Positions 1-8,790 of a stretch of DNA of 64,000 bases are shown here, piece after piece. The first letter of the stretch is position 1. Each line of letters opens with the position of its first letter. A program made the translations under genes and the position numbers. The stretch covers positions 26,309 to 90,308 of the forward strand of contig JAFGJO010000040.1 of NCBI GenBank assembly GCA_016929065.1. Direction: 5' to 3'. Origin of the DNA: Spirochaetales bacterium (lineage in GTDB: Bacteria > Spirochaetota > Spirochaetia > SZUA-6 > RPPD01). The notes beneath the pieces are model-generated. The model was not told the origin of the DNA. It searched no databases and saw only the letters and a program-made list of their open reading frames with translations.

Positions 1-339
1 CCAAGGGGCGAGCCGCTTTAGTTCCGCAATAATCTGCTGCAGCTCTGATTCCTTCTTCACACGATTATTTATCAGGTCATTTATCTCTACAGCAATTTCA
101 AAAGCCTTGTCATAACCGACAGTTTCCATCCTGATTTTTTTATTCTTTTTTTTGTCTGCTGTAATTTCTATATATGCTCTTGAAAGTATATCGCGTTCTG
201 CCTGTAAAGCATCCCAGGTTTGGGAATCACTTGAAATGGAGGCAATATGAACAACACCAAGCTGACCAAGGGCATTCACACTCGCATGCCGTTCTTTCTC
301 GAGAACAATAATTGCCGCTTTCTTCATCGGAACAATCAT
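1..339 (-). CDS. atpI: V-type ATP synthase subunit I, N-terminal part (truncated by window edge)
   Basis: Reverse strand from ATG at 339 reads MIVPMKKAAIIVLEKERHASVNALGQLGVVHIAS, typical of V-ATPase subunit I; overlaps the atpD stop (ATGA) and lies at the end of the V-ATPase operon. Confidence 0.85.
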   Translation of the reverse strand, partial: MIVPMKKAAIIVLEKERHASVNALGQLGVVHIASISSDSQTWDALQAERDILSRAYIEITADKKKNKKIRMETVGYDKAFEIAVEINDLINNRVKKESELQQIIAELKRLAPW

Positions 340-938
340 GCGCTCTGGCTCCTTACGATTTTTTTCTTGGAGATTTTCCCCCGGACAACCGCAGCCACCT
401 GCTGGTCTCCAAGATAAATCTGTATTTTGCGGATGTTTTCACGAGCCTGGGGGATCTTTACTTTCTCGAAAAGATTAATCCTCTGACTGGTGACCCTCAA
501 TTCATGTGCTATAATACGCAGCTGTTCCTCGAGCACATCAATTTCTCCCCTCAGGCTCACCAGGACTTTCAGGGCTTCAATCGCCCGGTCAATCCATAAT
601 GGAGAGAGAAACAAATCCCAATGAGTGTCTCTGAATGTAATGCGTTCAAAAACCGGCACATCAATACCGGCTATATTGGCGGTTGAGGTGACGAGTTCTG
701 TCACATCAATATACCGGTTCAAATCGATATCTTCAGACAGAACTGCAATCCATTCAAAAAGATCCTTTTCCCGCTTTTCAAATATTTTCTTCTTTTCTTC
801 AAGCTGGGTTTCGATTCTGCGGATTTCAAACTGGAGCTGCTGCTTCTTGAGTATCAGCGTCGGCAGATACCTCAGGAATCGTTTTAACGAGTCTTTTTGC
901 TGTTTGAGCTCATTCTTGCTCAGTTTTATCTTTGCCAT
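336..938 (-). CDS. atpD: V-type ATP synthase subunit D
   Basis: 200-aa coiled-coil ORF, MAKIKLSKNELKQQKDSLKRFLRYLPTLILKKQQLQ, in operon order A-B-D-I. Confidence 0.92.
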   Translation of the reverse strand: MAKIKLSKNELKQQKDSLKRFLRYLPTLILKKQQLQFEIRRIETQLEEKKKIFEKREKDLFEWIAVLSEDIDLNRYIDVTELVTSTANIAGIDVPVFERITFRDTHWDLFLSPLWIDRAIEALKVLVSLRGEIDVLEEQLRIIAHELRVTSQRINLFEKVKIPQARENIRKIQIYLGDQQVAAVVRGKISKKKIVRSQSA

Positions 939-956
939 TTATTTTCTTTCTTTCGT

Positions 957-2258
957 TCAATCCGGCGCAGGCCAGAATTTATCAAGTAATTCTGTTCGCA
1001 GCCCTGTTTCTTGCCGGTCAAAACAGTCTGAAAGGATTTCCCATCCAATATCGAGTGCTTCTTCAAGGGGGACATTCACCGAGAGATCCATGAGGTCATG
1101 TTCAAACCGTTCACCGTATTTTAACAGCTTTGTATCCCAGTCTGACATTCGAAATCCCATGGCCTTTTTCTCGAGTGTTTCCTTGAACTGCGCATACAGC
1201 TTGATCATTCCGTCCATCAAAGCACGATGATCATCCCGGGTTTTATCATTTACCAGCTGTTTTAACCTGGACAATGAACCAAACGGTTCGATGCGGCTAT
1301 TGCGAAGATAAAACTGCCCCTCGGTAATATACCCGGTGTTGTCCGGAACAGGATGCGTCACATCATCACCGGGCATTGTGGTGACCGCCAGAATTGTAAC
1401 AGATCCGGCGCCTTCAAAGTCAACCGCTTTCTCGTACCGGGACGCAAGCTGGCTGTATAAGTCCCCCGGATATCCGCGGTTTGACGGTACCTGTTCCATG
1501 GTGATTGCAATTTCCTTGAGCGCATCGGAAAAGTTAGTCATGTCCGTCAACAGCACCAGAACGCGTTTTCCCTGAAGCCCGAAGTTTTCTGCAACGGCAA
1601 GACACAAATCCGGTACCTGCAGACACTCAACGATGGGATCTGCGGCAGTATGCACAAAAAAGATGGTGCGGGAGAGAGCCCCGCCTTCTTCGAGAGTGTC
1701 TTTGAAATACAGATAATCATCGTATTTGAGTCCGCAGCCGCCGAGGATAATAATATCAACCTCTGCCTGCATCGCAATTCGCGCGAGCAATGCATTATAT
1801 GGTTCTCCGGAAACTGAAAATATCGGGAGCTTCTGGGACTCAACAAGAGAATTAAAGACATCGATCATGGGAATACCGGTCCGAATCATGTTCCGGGGAA
1901 TAATGCGTTTTGCAGGATTGACAGACGGCCCGCCGATTTCAATCATGTTTTCTGATAATGCGGGGCCGTTATCCCTCGGTTGTCCGCCTCCGGTAAAAAT
2001 TCTTCCAAGCAGATTCTCTGAAAAACTTACCTGCATCGACCGGCCCAGAAAACGTACTTCATCGCCGGTGGATATTCCCCGGCCGCCGGAAAACACCTGC
2101 AGAGAAACTTCTTCGCTGGCCAGCCGGATCACCTCAGCCAGAGATGTCCCGTGCGAGGATTTTACCTCTGCAAGTTCTCCGTATTTTACATCATCTGCTT
2201 TTACTGTAATCACATTCCCGACAATCTGGTCAATGTTACTGTATACTTTCCTCATCAT
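957..2258 (-). CDS. atpB: V-type ATP synthase subunit B
   Basis: 433 aa; [53 protein letters not shown] match the V-ATPase B subunit. Confidence 0.96.
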   Translation of the reverse strand: MMRKVYSNIDQIVGNVITVKADDVKYGELAEVKSSHGTSLAEVIRLASEEVSLQVFSGGRGISTGDEVRFLGRSMQVSFSENLLGRIFTGGGQPRDNGPALSENMIEIGGPSVNPAKRIIPRNMIRTGIPMIDVFNSLVESQKLPIFSVSGEPYNALLARIAMQAEVDIIILGGCGLKYDDYLYFKDTLEEGGALSRTIFFVHTAADPIVECLQVPDLCLAVAENFGLQGKRVLVLLTDMTNFSDALKEIAITMEQVPSNRGYPGDLYSQLASRYEKAVDFEGAGSVTILAVTTMPGDDVTHPVPDNTGYITEGQFYLRNSRIEPFGSLSRLKQLVNDKTRDDHRALMDGMIKLYAQFKETLEKKAMGFRMSDWDTKLLKYGERFEHDLMDLSVNVPLEEALDIGWEILSDCFDRQETGLRTELLDKFWPAPD

Positions 2259-2336
2259 TATCCCCTTGCTGTTAACTCTCTACCTGCTTTCAATGAGATT
2301 GGAAAACTTCAGTTTTACAATCTCTTCCAAAGCCCC

Positions 2337-4136
2337 TTATTCCTGTATCAAAACGGCTGTATCATCAAACAATGATTTCAATCTGTCATCAATATTTTCT
2401 TTTGTCTCATGCGCTTTTTCATAGACCATTGCACGCAGTTCATGCTCAATTTTTTTAAACTTGTCACTTTTCCATTCAGCACCATTCCAGTCAAGAAATT
2501 TCTGACGAAGGCTGTTTATAAAATTCCGTGCATCATCATTTGCTGAAATTGAAAAATGAGTAACCATAATCATTAAAAGAACATCAAATACATAGCGCTG
2601 CCGTTCGGCACCGGTGGCAGCGTCAACCGGATCGAATGCATTCTGCTGAAGATACACCGCATCAATAAATTCACTCTTTAAATACAATACAAAGTCTTCG
2701 AGGCTGGTCCCTTCTTCGCCGACTACTTTCATCATCTGGTTTACTTCGTTGCCCCGGAACAGAATATCTCGGACAAAGGCCACTTTCCCGGCATTCACCG
2801 GCCCTTTGTATTTGCTCCAGCTGTCAAGCGGATGAATCGCCGGAAACCGCCGGGCATCAGACCGCTCCCGTGAAAGCCCATGAAAAGAACCTACCACTTT
2901 TAGTGTTCCCTGCGTTACCGGCTCTTCGAAATTTCCGCCGGCCGGACTCACTGTCCCGCCGATGGTAACCGAGCCTTCGGTGCCGTCATAGAGTTTCACA
3001 ATCCCTGCACGCTCATAAAAACTGGCAATAACAGATTCAAGATACGCGGGGAATGCTTCTTCTCCCGGAATTTCTTCCAGACGGCCGGACATTTCACGCA
3101 TGGCCTGCGCCCACCGGCTGGTGGAGTCAGCAAGGAGCAGGACATTCAGGCCCATCTGTCGGTAGTACTCGGCGATCGTCACCCCGGTGTATACACTGGC
3201 TTCTCGCGCAGCAACCGGCATGGAGCTGGTATTACAAATAATAATTGTCCGTTCCATCAATGATTTCCCTGTACGCGGGTCAATGAGTTCCGGAAACTCA
3301 CGCAATGTTTCAACAACCTCACCCGCACGTTCACCGCACGCGGTAATGATCACCACATCGACATCTGCATGACGGCTGGTGATCTGCTGAAGCACAGTCT
3401 TTCCCGCTCCGAACGGCCCGGGTATACAGTAGGTACCGCCCCGTGCAACAGGAACCAGAGTATCGACAATTCTGACTTTGGTGATAAGCGGTTCGGCAGG
3501 TTTTTTCCTTTCTGCGTACGCGTCGATCGGCCGCTTTACTGGCCACGAAAAAACCATGGTCGCCGGGATGATGTTTCCCTTCGGATCTTTGAGCTCAGCG
3601 ATAACATCGCGGACCGAGTACTTTTTTTTGTCTGCTATTTTTTCGACCGTATAGGTTTCGTATAATCCGAACGGCACCATTATTCTGTGCGTAAAGATTC
3701 CCTCCTGCACAGTCCCCAGGATGTCTGCACGGCGGACCGCATCACCTTTTTTTGCAACAGGGGTGAACTCGAATGCAAGTTCTTCGGGGAGCGGATTCAT
3801 ATACACACCGCGTTCAAGGAAAAAGCCGCATTTGGCAGCGAGTTCCGGAAGCGGATTCTGCAAGCCGTCAAATATCTGTCCCAGAAGCCCCGGTCCCAGA
3901 TCAACAGCAAGCAGTTCCGAAGAAAACTCGACCTTATCACCAATACCGATTCCCTTTGTCTGCTCAAAAACCTGAAGCTCCGCGTGCTTGCCCCGGATAC
4001 GGATGACCTCTGACTTCAGTTTTTTTTCTCCAACATAAACATATCCCACCTCGTTCATCATCACATCGCCTGTGTATTCAGCCGTGATCATGTTTCCGGT
4101 GATTCCTGTTACTTTCCCTTGCTTTCCCGCCATCAT
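2337..4136 (-). CDS. atpA: V-type ATP synthase subunit A
   Basis: 599 aa with Walker A GPFGAGKTVLQQ and SRWAQAMREMSGRLEEIPGEEAFPAYL. Confidence 0.97.
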   Translation of the reverse strand: MMAGKQGKVTGITGNMITAEYTGDVMMNEVGYVYVGEKKLKSEVIRIRGKHAELQVFEQTKGIGIGDKVEFSSELLAVDLGPGLLGQIFDGLQNPLPELAAKCGFFLERGVYMNPLPEELAFEFTPVAKKGDAVRRADILGTVQEGIFTHRIMVPFGLYETYTVEKIADKKKYSVRDVIAELKDPKGNIIPATMVFSWPVKRPIDAYAERKKPAEPLITKVRIVDTLVPVARGGTYCIPGPFGAGKTVLQQITSRHADVDVVIITACGERAGEVVETLREFPELIDPRTGKSLMERTIIICNTSSMPVAAREASVYTGVTIAEYYRQMGLNVLLLADSTSRWAQAMREMSGRLEEIPGEEAFPAYLESVIASFYERAGIVKLYDGTEGSVTIGGTVSPAGGNFEEPVTQGTLKVVGSFHGLSRERSDARRFPAIHPLDSWSKYKGPVNAGKVAFVRDILFRGNEVNQMMKVVGEEGTSLEDFVLYLKSEFIDAVYLQQNAFDPVDAATGAERQRYVFDVLLMIMVTHFSISANDDARNFINSLRQKFLDWNGAEWKSDKFKKIEHELRAMVYEKAHETKENIDDRLKSLFDDTAVLIQE

Positions 4137-4186
4137 TACATTACTCCCGGTTATATGTTGTGGAGGACACCATAAAATGTATGTTT

Positions 4187-4729
4187 TCAGGTGTCTTCAT
4201 TTTCGTATATTTCTTTCTGTATTTTCTGATACAGCTCTTTTCCCTTTTCCGCATCAAACCGGTGAAACCGTTCAACCACTTTCAGCTTGAGCGCAAAAAG
4301 TGCTAATGCATCAAAATCGTAAAAATGTCCCGATTCCATGTTTTCCAAAAATACAAATCGGGCACGATATAATATTTCTTCAGCCTTCAGGGGATTTGAT
4401 TCTTCAAATGCCGCCCTGGCCGCCAGTTCCGCAGTTGTCTCGGTGCTTGTGTCTTTCAGATACTTTTCCGCATCTTCTTTCATGCGGCCCGCCCGCAATA
4501 CTGCGAGTCTGTTCCGCAGTGTTGTTTCAAAGGCGATAAACTTTGCCGCAGACTGACACGTATATTTTTTCCCGCCGAATGTATCGGCAGTCATTGCCTT
4601 CAGTTCTTCGTACTCTGCCACAGACGTGTGATATGCTGCCTCATCAAGAAAAGATGACAGCGAAATATCCGGCTTTACGGTAAACTGCAAAAAAGGAAGT
4701 GATGAGAGAAAAAAATAAAAGCCTCCCAC
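4187..4729 (-). CDS. V-ATPase operon-associated DUF2764-type protein
   Basis: 180-aa ORF between atpE and atpA, the position occupied by DUF2764 proteins in bacterial V-ATPase operons; MGGFYFFLSSLPFLQF start. Confidence 0.65.
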   Translation of the reverse strand: MGGFYFFLSSLPFLQFTVKPDISLSSFLDEAAYHTSVAEYEELKAMTADTFGGKKYTCQSAAKFIAFETTLRNRLAVLRAGRMKEDAEKYLKDTSTETTAELAARAAFEESNPLKAEEILYRARFVFLENMESGHFYDFDALALFALKLKVVERFHRFDAEKGKELYQKIQKEIYENEDT

Positions 4730-4732
4730 GGG

Positions 4733-5353
4733 TTATTCCCCATCCTTTTTTCCAGCCAAAAGTCCGGCAATCCGGGGATTGAGGTAGGCTGAAAGAATTT
4801 CGCTTAATCCTTCATCAGTCAAATTGACATATGATTTTCCGTCTTTTTCTGTAATACGGACACCCGCATCCACTGAAGCAGAAGGGGTAAACGTGACACC
4901 GGCAAGGATTTCCTTCGACAATTTTGCCTGCAAATATTTTTCAACTTTTTCCAGATCATTTTTTGAAAGGAGCAGCTGTGCAGATACATCGCCTTTTTTT
5001 GTCCAGGCTTCCACCATATGAACAAGAATTTCACCAATCACTTCCGGAGTTAATGAAGCAGCAGTTTCATTCCGCGTCACCCGGCTGAAAAGCGTTTTTA
5101 TTTCTTCCTGAAGCCGCAAAAGCAGATCTCTGCCGGCTTGCCTCAGTGCTTCCCTGGCGGAAGCTTCAAATCCCTGTGCATCCTGTTTAGCTCTGGAAAC
5201 AATTCCCTCTGCCTGTTTTCGGGCAGCAGCAACAATTTCATCAGCTTTTCCTTTTGCTTCAGCTTCTACTTCCCCGGCTTTCTTTTTGGCTTCCGCTACA
5301 CCCTGATGCTGTATTTTATCCAGAAGTTCCTGTAATTGTACTTCCATTTGCAA
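4733..5353 (-). CDS. atpE: V-type ATP synthase subunit E
   Basis: 206 aa; Ala/Lys/Glu-rich coiled-coil N-terminus (KAGEVEAEAKGKADEIVAAARKQAEGIVSRAKQDA); first gene of the operon. Confidence 0.88.
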   Translation of the reverse strand: MQMEVQLQELLDKIQHQGVAEAKKKAGEVEAEAKGKADEIVAAARKQAEGIVSRAKQDAQGFEASAREALRQAGRDLLLRLQEEIKTLFSRVTRNETAASLTPEVIGEILVHMVEAWTKKGDVSAQLLLSKNDLEKVEKYLQAKLSKEILAGVTFTPSASVDAGVRITEKDGKSYVNLTDEGLSEILSAYLNPRIAGLLAGKKDGE

Positions 5354-5613
5354 CCTCTCACAAAAAAATATTTGGAAAATTAAAGTCAGCTGAGAATAGA
5401 AATATTTTCAATTTTCCGTTAAATAGGGATATCCAAAAATAGAACTATTTAGATATCATCCAAATTTCTTACAGCAATAATCCCAAACAAGATTATTAGT
5501 AATTCCCATACCTCATTATATCTATTTTCGGGTATACGGGCAAGTTTTCCTCCCTGAAAATCGATTAATTTCTGATTTGTTTTCTAAAAAAACCTGAAAT
5601 TACAAAAATATAA

Positions 5614-6036
5614 TTAATGATCCTCGTGTGCTTTACCCAGACTGAAGTCTCCGGTAATTTTAACGATTTCACCGTCTTTTTCGACCTTTAGTTTCTTCTC
5701 GGGAAACGCTGCATCCAGTTCTTTTTGCAAGAGCCGCATTGTGTCGGTATAGATATCCGACATGATATCATCCGGGACCGGCTCGAGTGTTACAATCCTT
5801 ATCTCCACAATATAGCCTTTTCCCTTGCTGGAACCGTACCCCAGGCCGAAGCTTGCACCGATATTAAAAAGTCCGTCATGTTCCTTATTGGAGGTGGTCC
5901 CTCGCTGCTGTCTTCTCGGATGCAGGGGAAACTGGCCGCCGTACTTTTCTTCAAGATAATCGTCGATACGGTCAAAAACCGATTTTAATCTGTCTTCCCA
6001 TTCCACAGCACGCGGATGCCGGACACTCATATCCAC
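5614..6036 (-). CDS. Conserved hypothetical protein (140 aa)
   Basis: Intact ORF with no overlapping competitor; no family recognised. Confidence 0.6.
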   Translation of the reverse strand: MDMSVRHPRAVEWEDRLKSVFDRIDDYLEEKYGGQFPLHPRRQQRGTTSNKEHDGLFNIGASFGLGYGSSKGKGYIVEIRIVTLEPVPDDIMSDIYTDTMRLLQKELDAAFPEKKLKVEKDGEIVKITGDFSLGKAHEDH

Positions 6037-6095
6037 TCCCTTTTTTACGTCAAATTCTTACGCACGGTGGAATCAAATGATCCCACCACTGTTTT

Positions 6096-6452
6096 TTATG
6101 GAGGCGAAATAATAAAGTCAAGTGCCTTTTCAATTTTCCGCTTCACAATGGATTCTACCGCTGGTGCATAACAATGTTCACAAAGCAAATCTAAAAATAT
6201 CTGTTTCAGCTTCAGGGCTGTTTCTTTTTCATCTGCATATGCTGATACATCAACCGTTTTCAGTTCCCGATGAAATTCGCGGATACAGTTTTGCTCATTA
6301 GTCAGCAGTGCAATGTTTTCCTTATACACATAATCGGTAACTTCTCCGGCTTTATTTCGTTTTGAATATGAATCGATAAGCGCGTTCAAATCTTCAATGA
6401 CATCCTCAAGTTCAATCACAACAATTTTCAGCAATGTCTCTTTTTTCCCCAT
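6096..6452 (-). CDS. Hypothetical protein (118 aa)
   Basis: Intact ORF, helical composition, immediately upstream of the 140-aa ORF. Confidence 0.55.
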   Translation of the reverse strand: MGKKETLLKIVVIELEDVIEDLNALIDSYSKRNKAGEVTDYVYKENIALLTNEQNCIREFHRELKTVDVSAYADEKETALKLKQIFLDLLCEHCYAPAVESIVKRKIEKALDFIISPP

Positions 6453-6734
6453 AAAAAACCCTTTTCTTCTATATTATTAATAATACGCTTTCTATGACGC
6501 TGATTCAAATGAAATTGTATCTGCAACTTTCCTCATCGTCCTCATTGATATTTTATCCTGGCTTAATTCTGAATGAACAATCGAGGCCCTCATGTTTTCC
6601 ATTCATTTCCTGTTTTTCCTGATTTCCTTATCCATATGCTTCTCTCCTTTCCTTATTAATTTTTTCCTCTTCCTTCTTTTCCTGTCTTTCCTGCTTTCCT
6701 TATCATTCTCTCCCTGATTTCCTTATATATCTTC

Positions 6735-6763
6735 TTGACACTTCCTGCTTTCCTTGTTATTAT
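6735..6763 (+). promoter_or_regulatory. Sigma70-type promoter of the marR-hgcA-hgcB operon
   Basis: TTGACA (6735-6740), exact 17-nt spacer, TATTAT (6758-6763); correctly placed upstream of the ATG at 6811. Confidence 0.75.
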
Positions 6764-6792
6764 TTGCATATTGCAACTATTGCAGACTGCAA
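6764..6792. promoter_or_regulatory. Two tandem TTGCA-N3-TGCAA dyads, candidate regulator operator
   Basis: TTGCA TAT TGCAA (6764-6776) and TTGCA GAC TGCAA (6780-6792), spaced 16 nt start to start, directly after the -10 element. Confidence 0.65.
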
Positions 6793-6810
6793 ACTATATC
6801 GAGGCACCGG

Positions 6811-7296
6811 ATGACACGAAAACAGGAACGACTTCTGGGAACCCTTCATGAAAAACTGCGACTTACCGCAGATGAACTGGCCTGGCTGGTAAAAAGCGAT
6901 TCCCAATGCTGCGGAGTCACAACACCCCAGGTACCGGTTCTGCTTTTTATAAAACGGAACACCTCTGTCTCCTTGTCGGATATCAGCAAAGCCTTTCCGG
7001 CAGATACTTCAAGCCTTTCAAGAACAGTCGACAATCTGGTCAAACAGGGATATATCACACGATCGGAAAAAAACGAAGACCGCAGGAGTATATCCCTTTC
7101 GTTGTCTGAAGAGGGAGAAAAACTGGCCGCTCAAATAGAAAAAAATTCTCTCGCGTTCCTGATGGGTGTTTTTGCCGGCATTCCGGAAAAAGACCGGGAA
7201 ACGGTCGCAGACAGCCTTATTATTTTCGCCGATGCATTAAAATCATGCCGGGAATCCGGCTGCTGCGGATTCGATTTTTTCCGCAAGGAGAAATAA
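6811..7296 (+). CDS. MarR-family winged-helix transcriptional regulator with two vicinal cysteine pairs
   Basis: Start ATG 6811 preceded by GAGG; wHTH region SLSDISKAFPADTSSLSRTVDNLVKQGYITRSEKNEDRRSISLSLSEEGEKL; CC in SQCCGV and SGCCGF. Confidence 0.85.
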   Translation: MTRKQERLLGTLHEKLRLTADELAWLVKSDSQCCGVTTPQVPVLLFIKRNTSVSLSDISKAFPADTSSLSRTVDNLVKQGYITRSEKNEDRRSISLSLSEEGEKLAAQIEKNSLAFLMGVFAGIPEKDRETVADSLIIFADALKSCRESGCCGFDFFRKEK

Positions 7297-8361
7297 ATGA
7301 ACAATCAACAAAACAGTTGCGGCTGTAAGCCGGGCAAATACATCATCACCGCAGGCGGTCCGGTCAAACGGGTTTCTTCTGTTTTTACCGCGCAGGACCG
7401 GTGGGGAGCGTTGAAGGTGCGGATTGATATAAACCGCAACAATTACCGCGTCACCCCCGGCCTCTACGCTTTGAACAATCCCGATGAAACATCCCCGGTA
7501 TTCATCTCGGCCAACTACAAGCTGAGTTTCGATGTGCTGCGGAAATCACTTGCCGGCATCAATGGCTGGATTCTGGTGCTGGACACAAAAGGAATCAATG
7601 TCTGGTGTGCGGCAGGAAAAGGAACGTTCGGCACAGAAGAGCTGATTAAACAGATCAAACAGGCCGAACTCGCCGATGTGGTCAACCATAAACAGGTCAT
7701 TGTCCCCCAGCTGGGCGCTCCGGGTGTTGCGGCACATACCGTAAAGGCTGCAACCGGTTTTTCTGTTGTCTATGGCCCGGTTCGGGCAGCTGATTTGCCT
7801 GCTTTCCTTGCCGCCGGAAACAAGGCCGATACAGCAATGCGGAAAGTTCAATTTACATTACGCGACCGGTTTGTGTTAACGCCGATGGAATTTGTCGGCG
7901 CCATAAGATTTATGGCCATTTTTTTTGGAATACTACTGGCAATACAGATAATCCGGGGATGGAATGATCCATTCTCCGCGGTACTATTTTCCTCACTCAT
8001 TTCATTCATCCCCTATGCCGGGGCTTTTATCACAGCGACAATACTGTTCCCGCTCCTGCTGCCCATTCTGCCGGGACGGGCTTTTGCATTAAAGGGCTGG
8101 ATTCTGGGCCTGCTCTGGGCGGGCGTATACAGCGGTCTTTATTATTTGTCTGCCGGAACAATAGAATGGCAGCCGCTCCTGCCGGTGATTTTAATCGCTC
8201 CTGCGCTTGTTGCCTTTATCACACTCAATTTTACGGGTGCTTCAACCTACACCTCGCTTTCCGGGGTGGTGAAAGAGATGCAGTATGCAGTCCCTGCAGT
8301 TATCATTGCAGCAATTTGCGGGGCTGTGTCGCTGATCCTTGGCCAGTTTGTGTTTGCCTGA
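7297..8361 (+). CDS. hgcA: Corrinoid mercury methyltransferase HgcA
   Basis: Cap-helix motif INVWCAAGKGTFGTEEL in an N-terminal corrinoid-binding-like domain, then a C-terminal multi-pass membrane domain; followed immediately by HgcB. Confidence 0.93.
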   Translation: MNNQQNSCGCKPGKYIITAGGPVKRVSSVFTAQDRWGALKVRIDINRNNYRVTPGLYALNNPDETSPVFISANYKLSFDVLRKSLAGINGWILVLDTKGINVWCAAGKGTFGTEELIKQIKQAELADVVNHKQVIVPQLGAPGVAAHTVKAATGFSVVYGPVRAADLPAFLAAGNKADTAMRKVQFTLRDRFVLTPMEFVGAIRFMAIFFGILLAIQIIRGWNDPFSAVLFSSLISFIPYAGAFITATILFPLLLPILPGRAFALKGWILGLLWAGVYSGLYYLSAGTIEWQPLLPVILIAPALVAFITLNFTGASTYTSLSGVVKEMQYAVPAVIIAAICGAVSLILGQFVFA

Positions 8362-8374
8362 AAGGAGTAATACC

Positions 8375-8689
8375 ATGCAGTTAACATACCTTAAAAATGT
8401 GACAACGCTTCAATATAATGAAGAAAGATGCACCGGCTGCAGAATGTGCACCATGGTCTGTCCGCATGGTGTATTTATAATGGAAAATAAAAAAGCACAA
8501 ATTACCAACAAAGACCAGTGTATGGAGTGCGGGGCCTGCATGAAAAACTGCGCATGGGACGCGATACAGGTAAAAGCCGGTGTGGGCTGTGCCGCAGCGA
8601 TTATCTGGGGGAGGATCCGAGGTACAGAGCCTGTGTGCGGCTGCGGTGATGATTCTTCATCCGGCAACAGCAGCTCCTGCTGCGGATAA
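8375..8689 (+). CDS. hgcB: Mercury methylation ferredoxin HgcB
   Basis: Two 4Fe-4S motifs (CTGCRMCTMVCPHGVF; CMECGACMKNCAWDAI), VKAGVGCAAAIIWG, and C-terminal vicinal Cys (SSCCG); ATG 8375 with AAGGAG upstream. Confidence 0.92.
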   Translation: MQLTYLKNVTTLQYNEERCTGCRMCTMVCPHGVFIMENKKAQITNKDQCMECGACMKNCAWDAIQVKAGVGCAAAIIWGRIRGTEPVCGCGDDSSSGNSSSCCG

Positions 8690-8790
8690 ATCAGTTATAC
8701 GAATTTCACGGCTCATTAATTCCTTTTTTTAGAAAAAACAATGGCATTCCCGAAAATAAATCTTAAAATACGATTATACAGGAGGAATCT

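Noticed and set aside
625-1230. Plus-strand 201-aa ORF and similar antisense ORFs (e.g. 1726..2424, 9549..10073, 54472..54918)
   Set aside because: They lie entirely antisense to well-supported genes, have low-complexity Ser/Arg-rich composition and no recognisable family.
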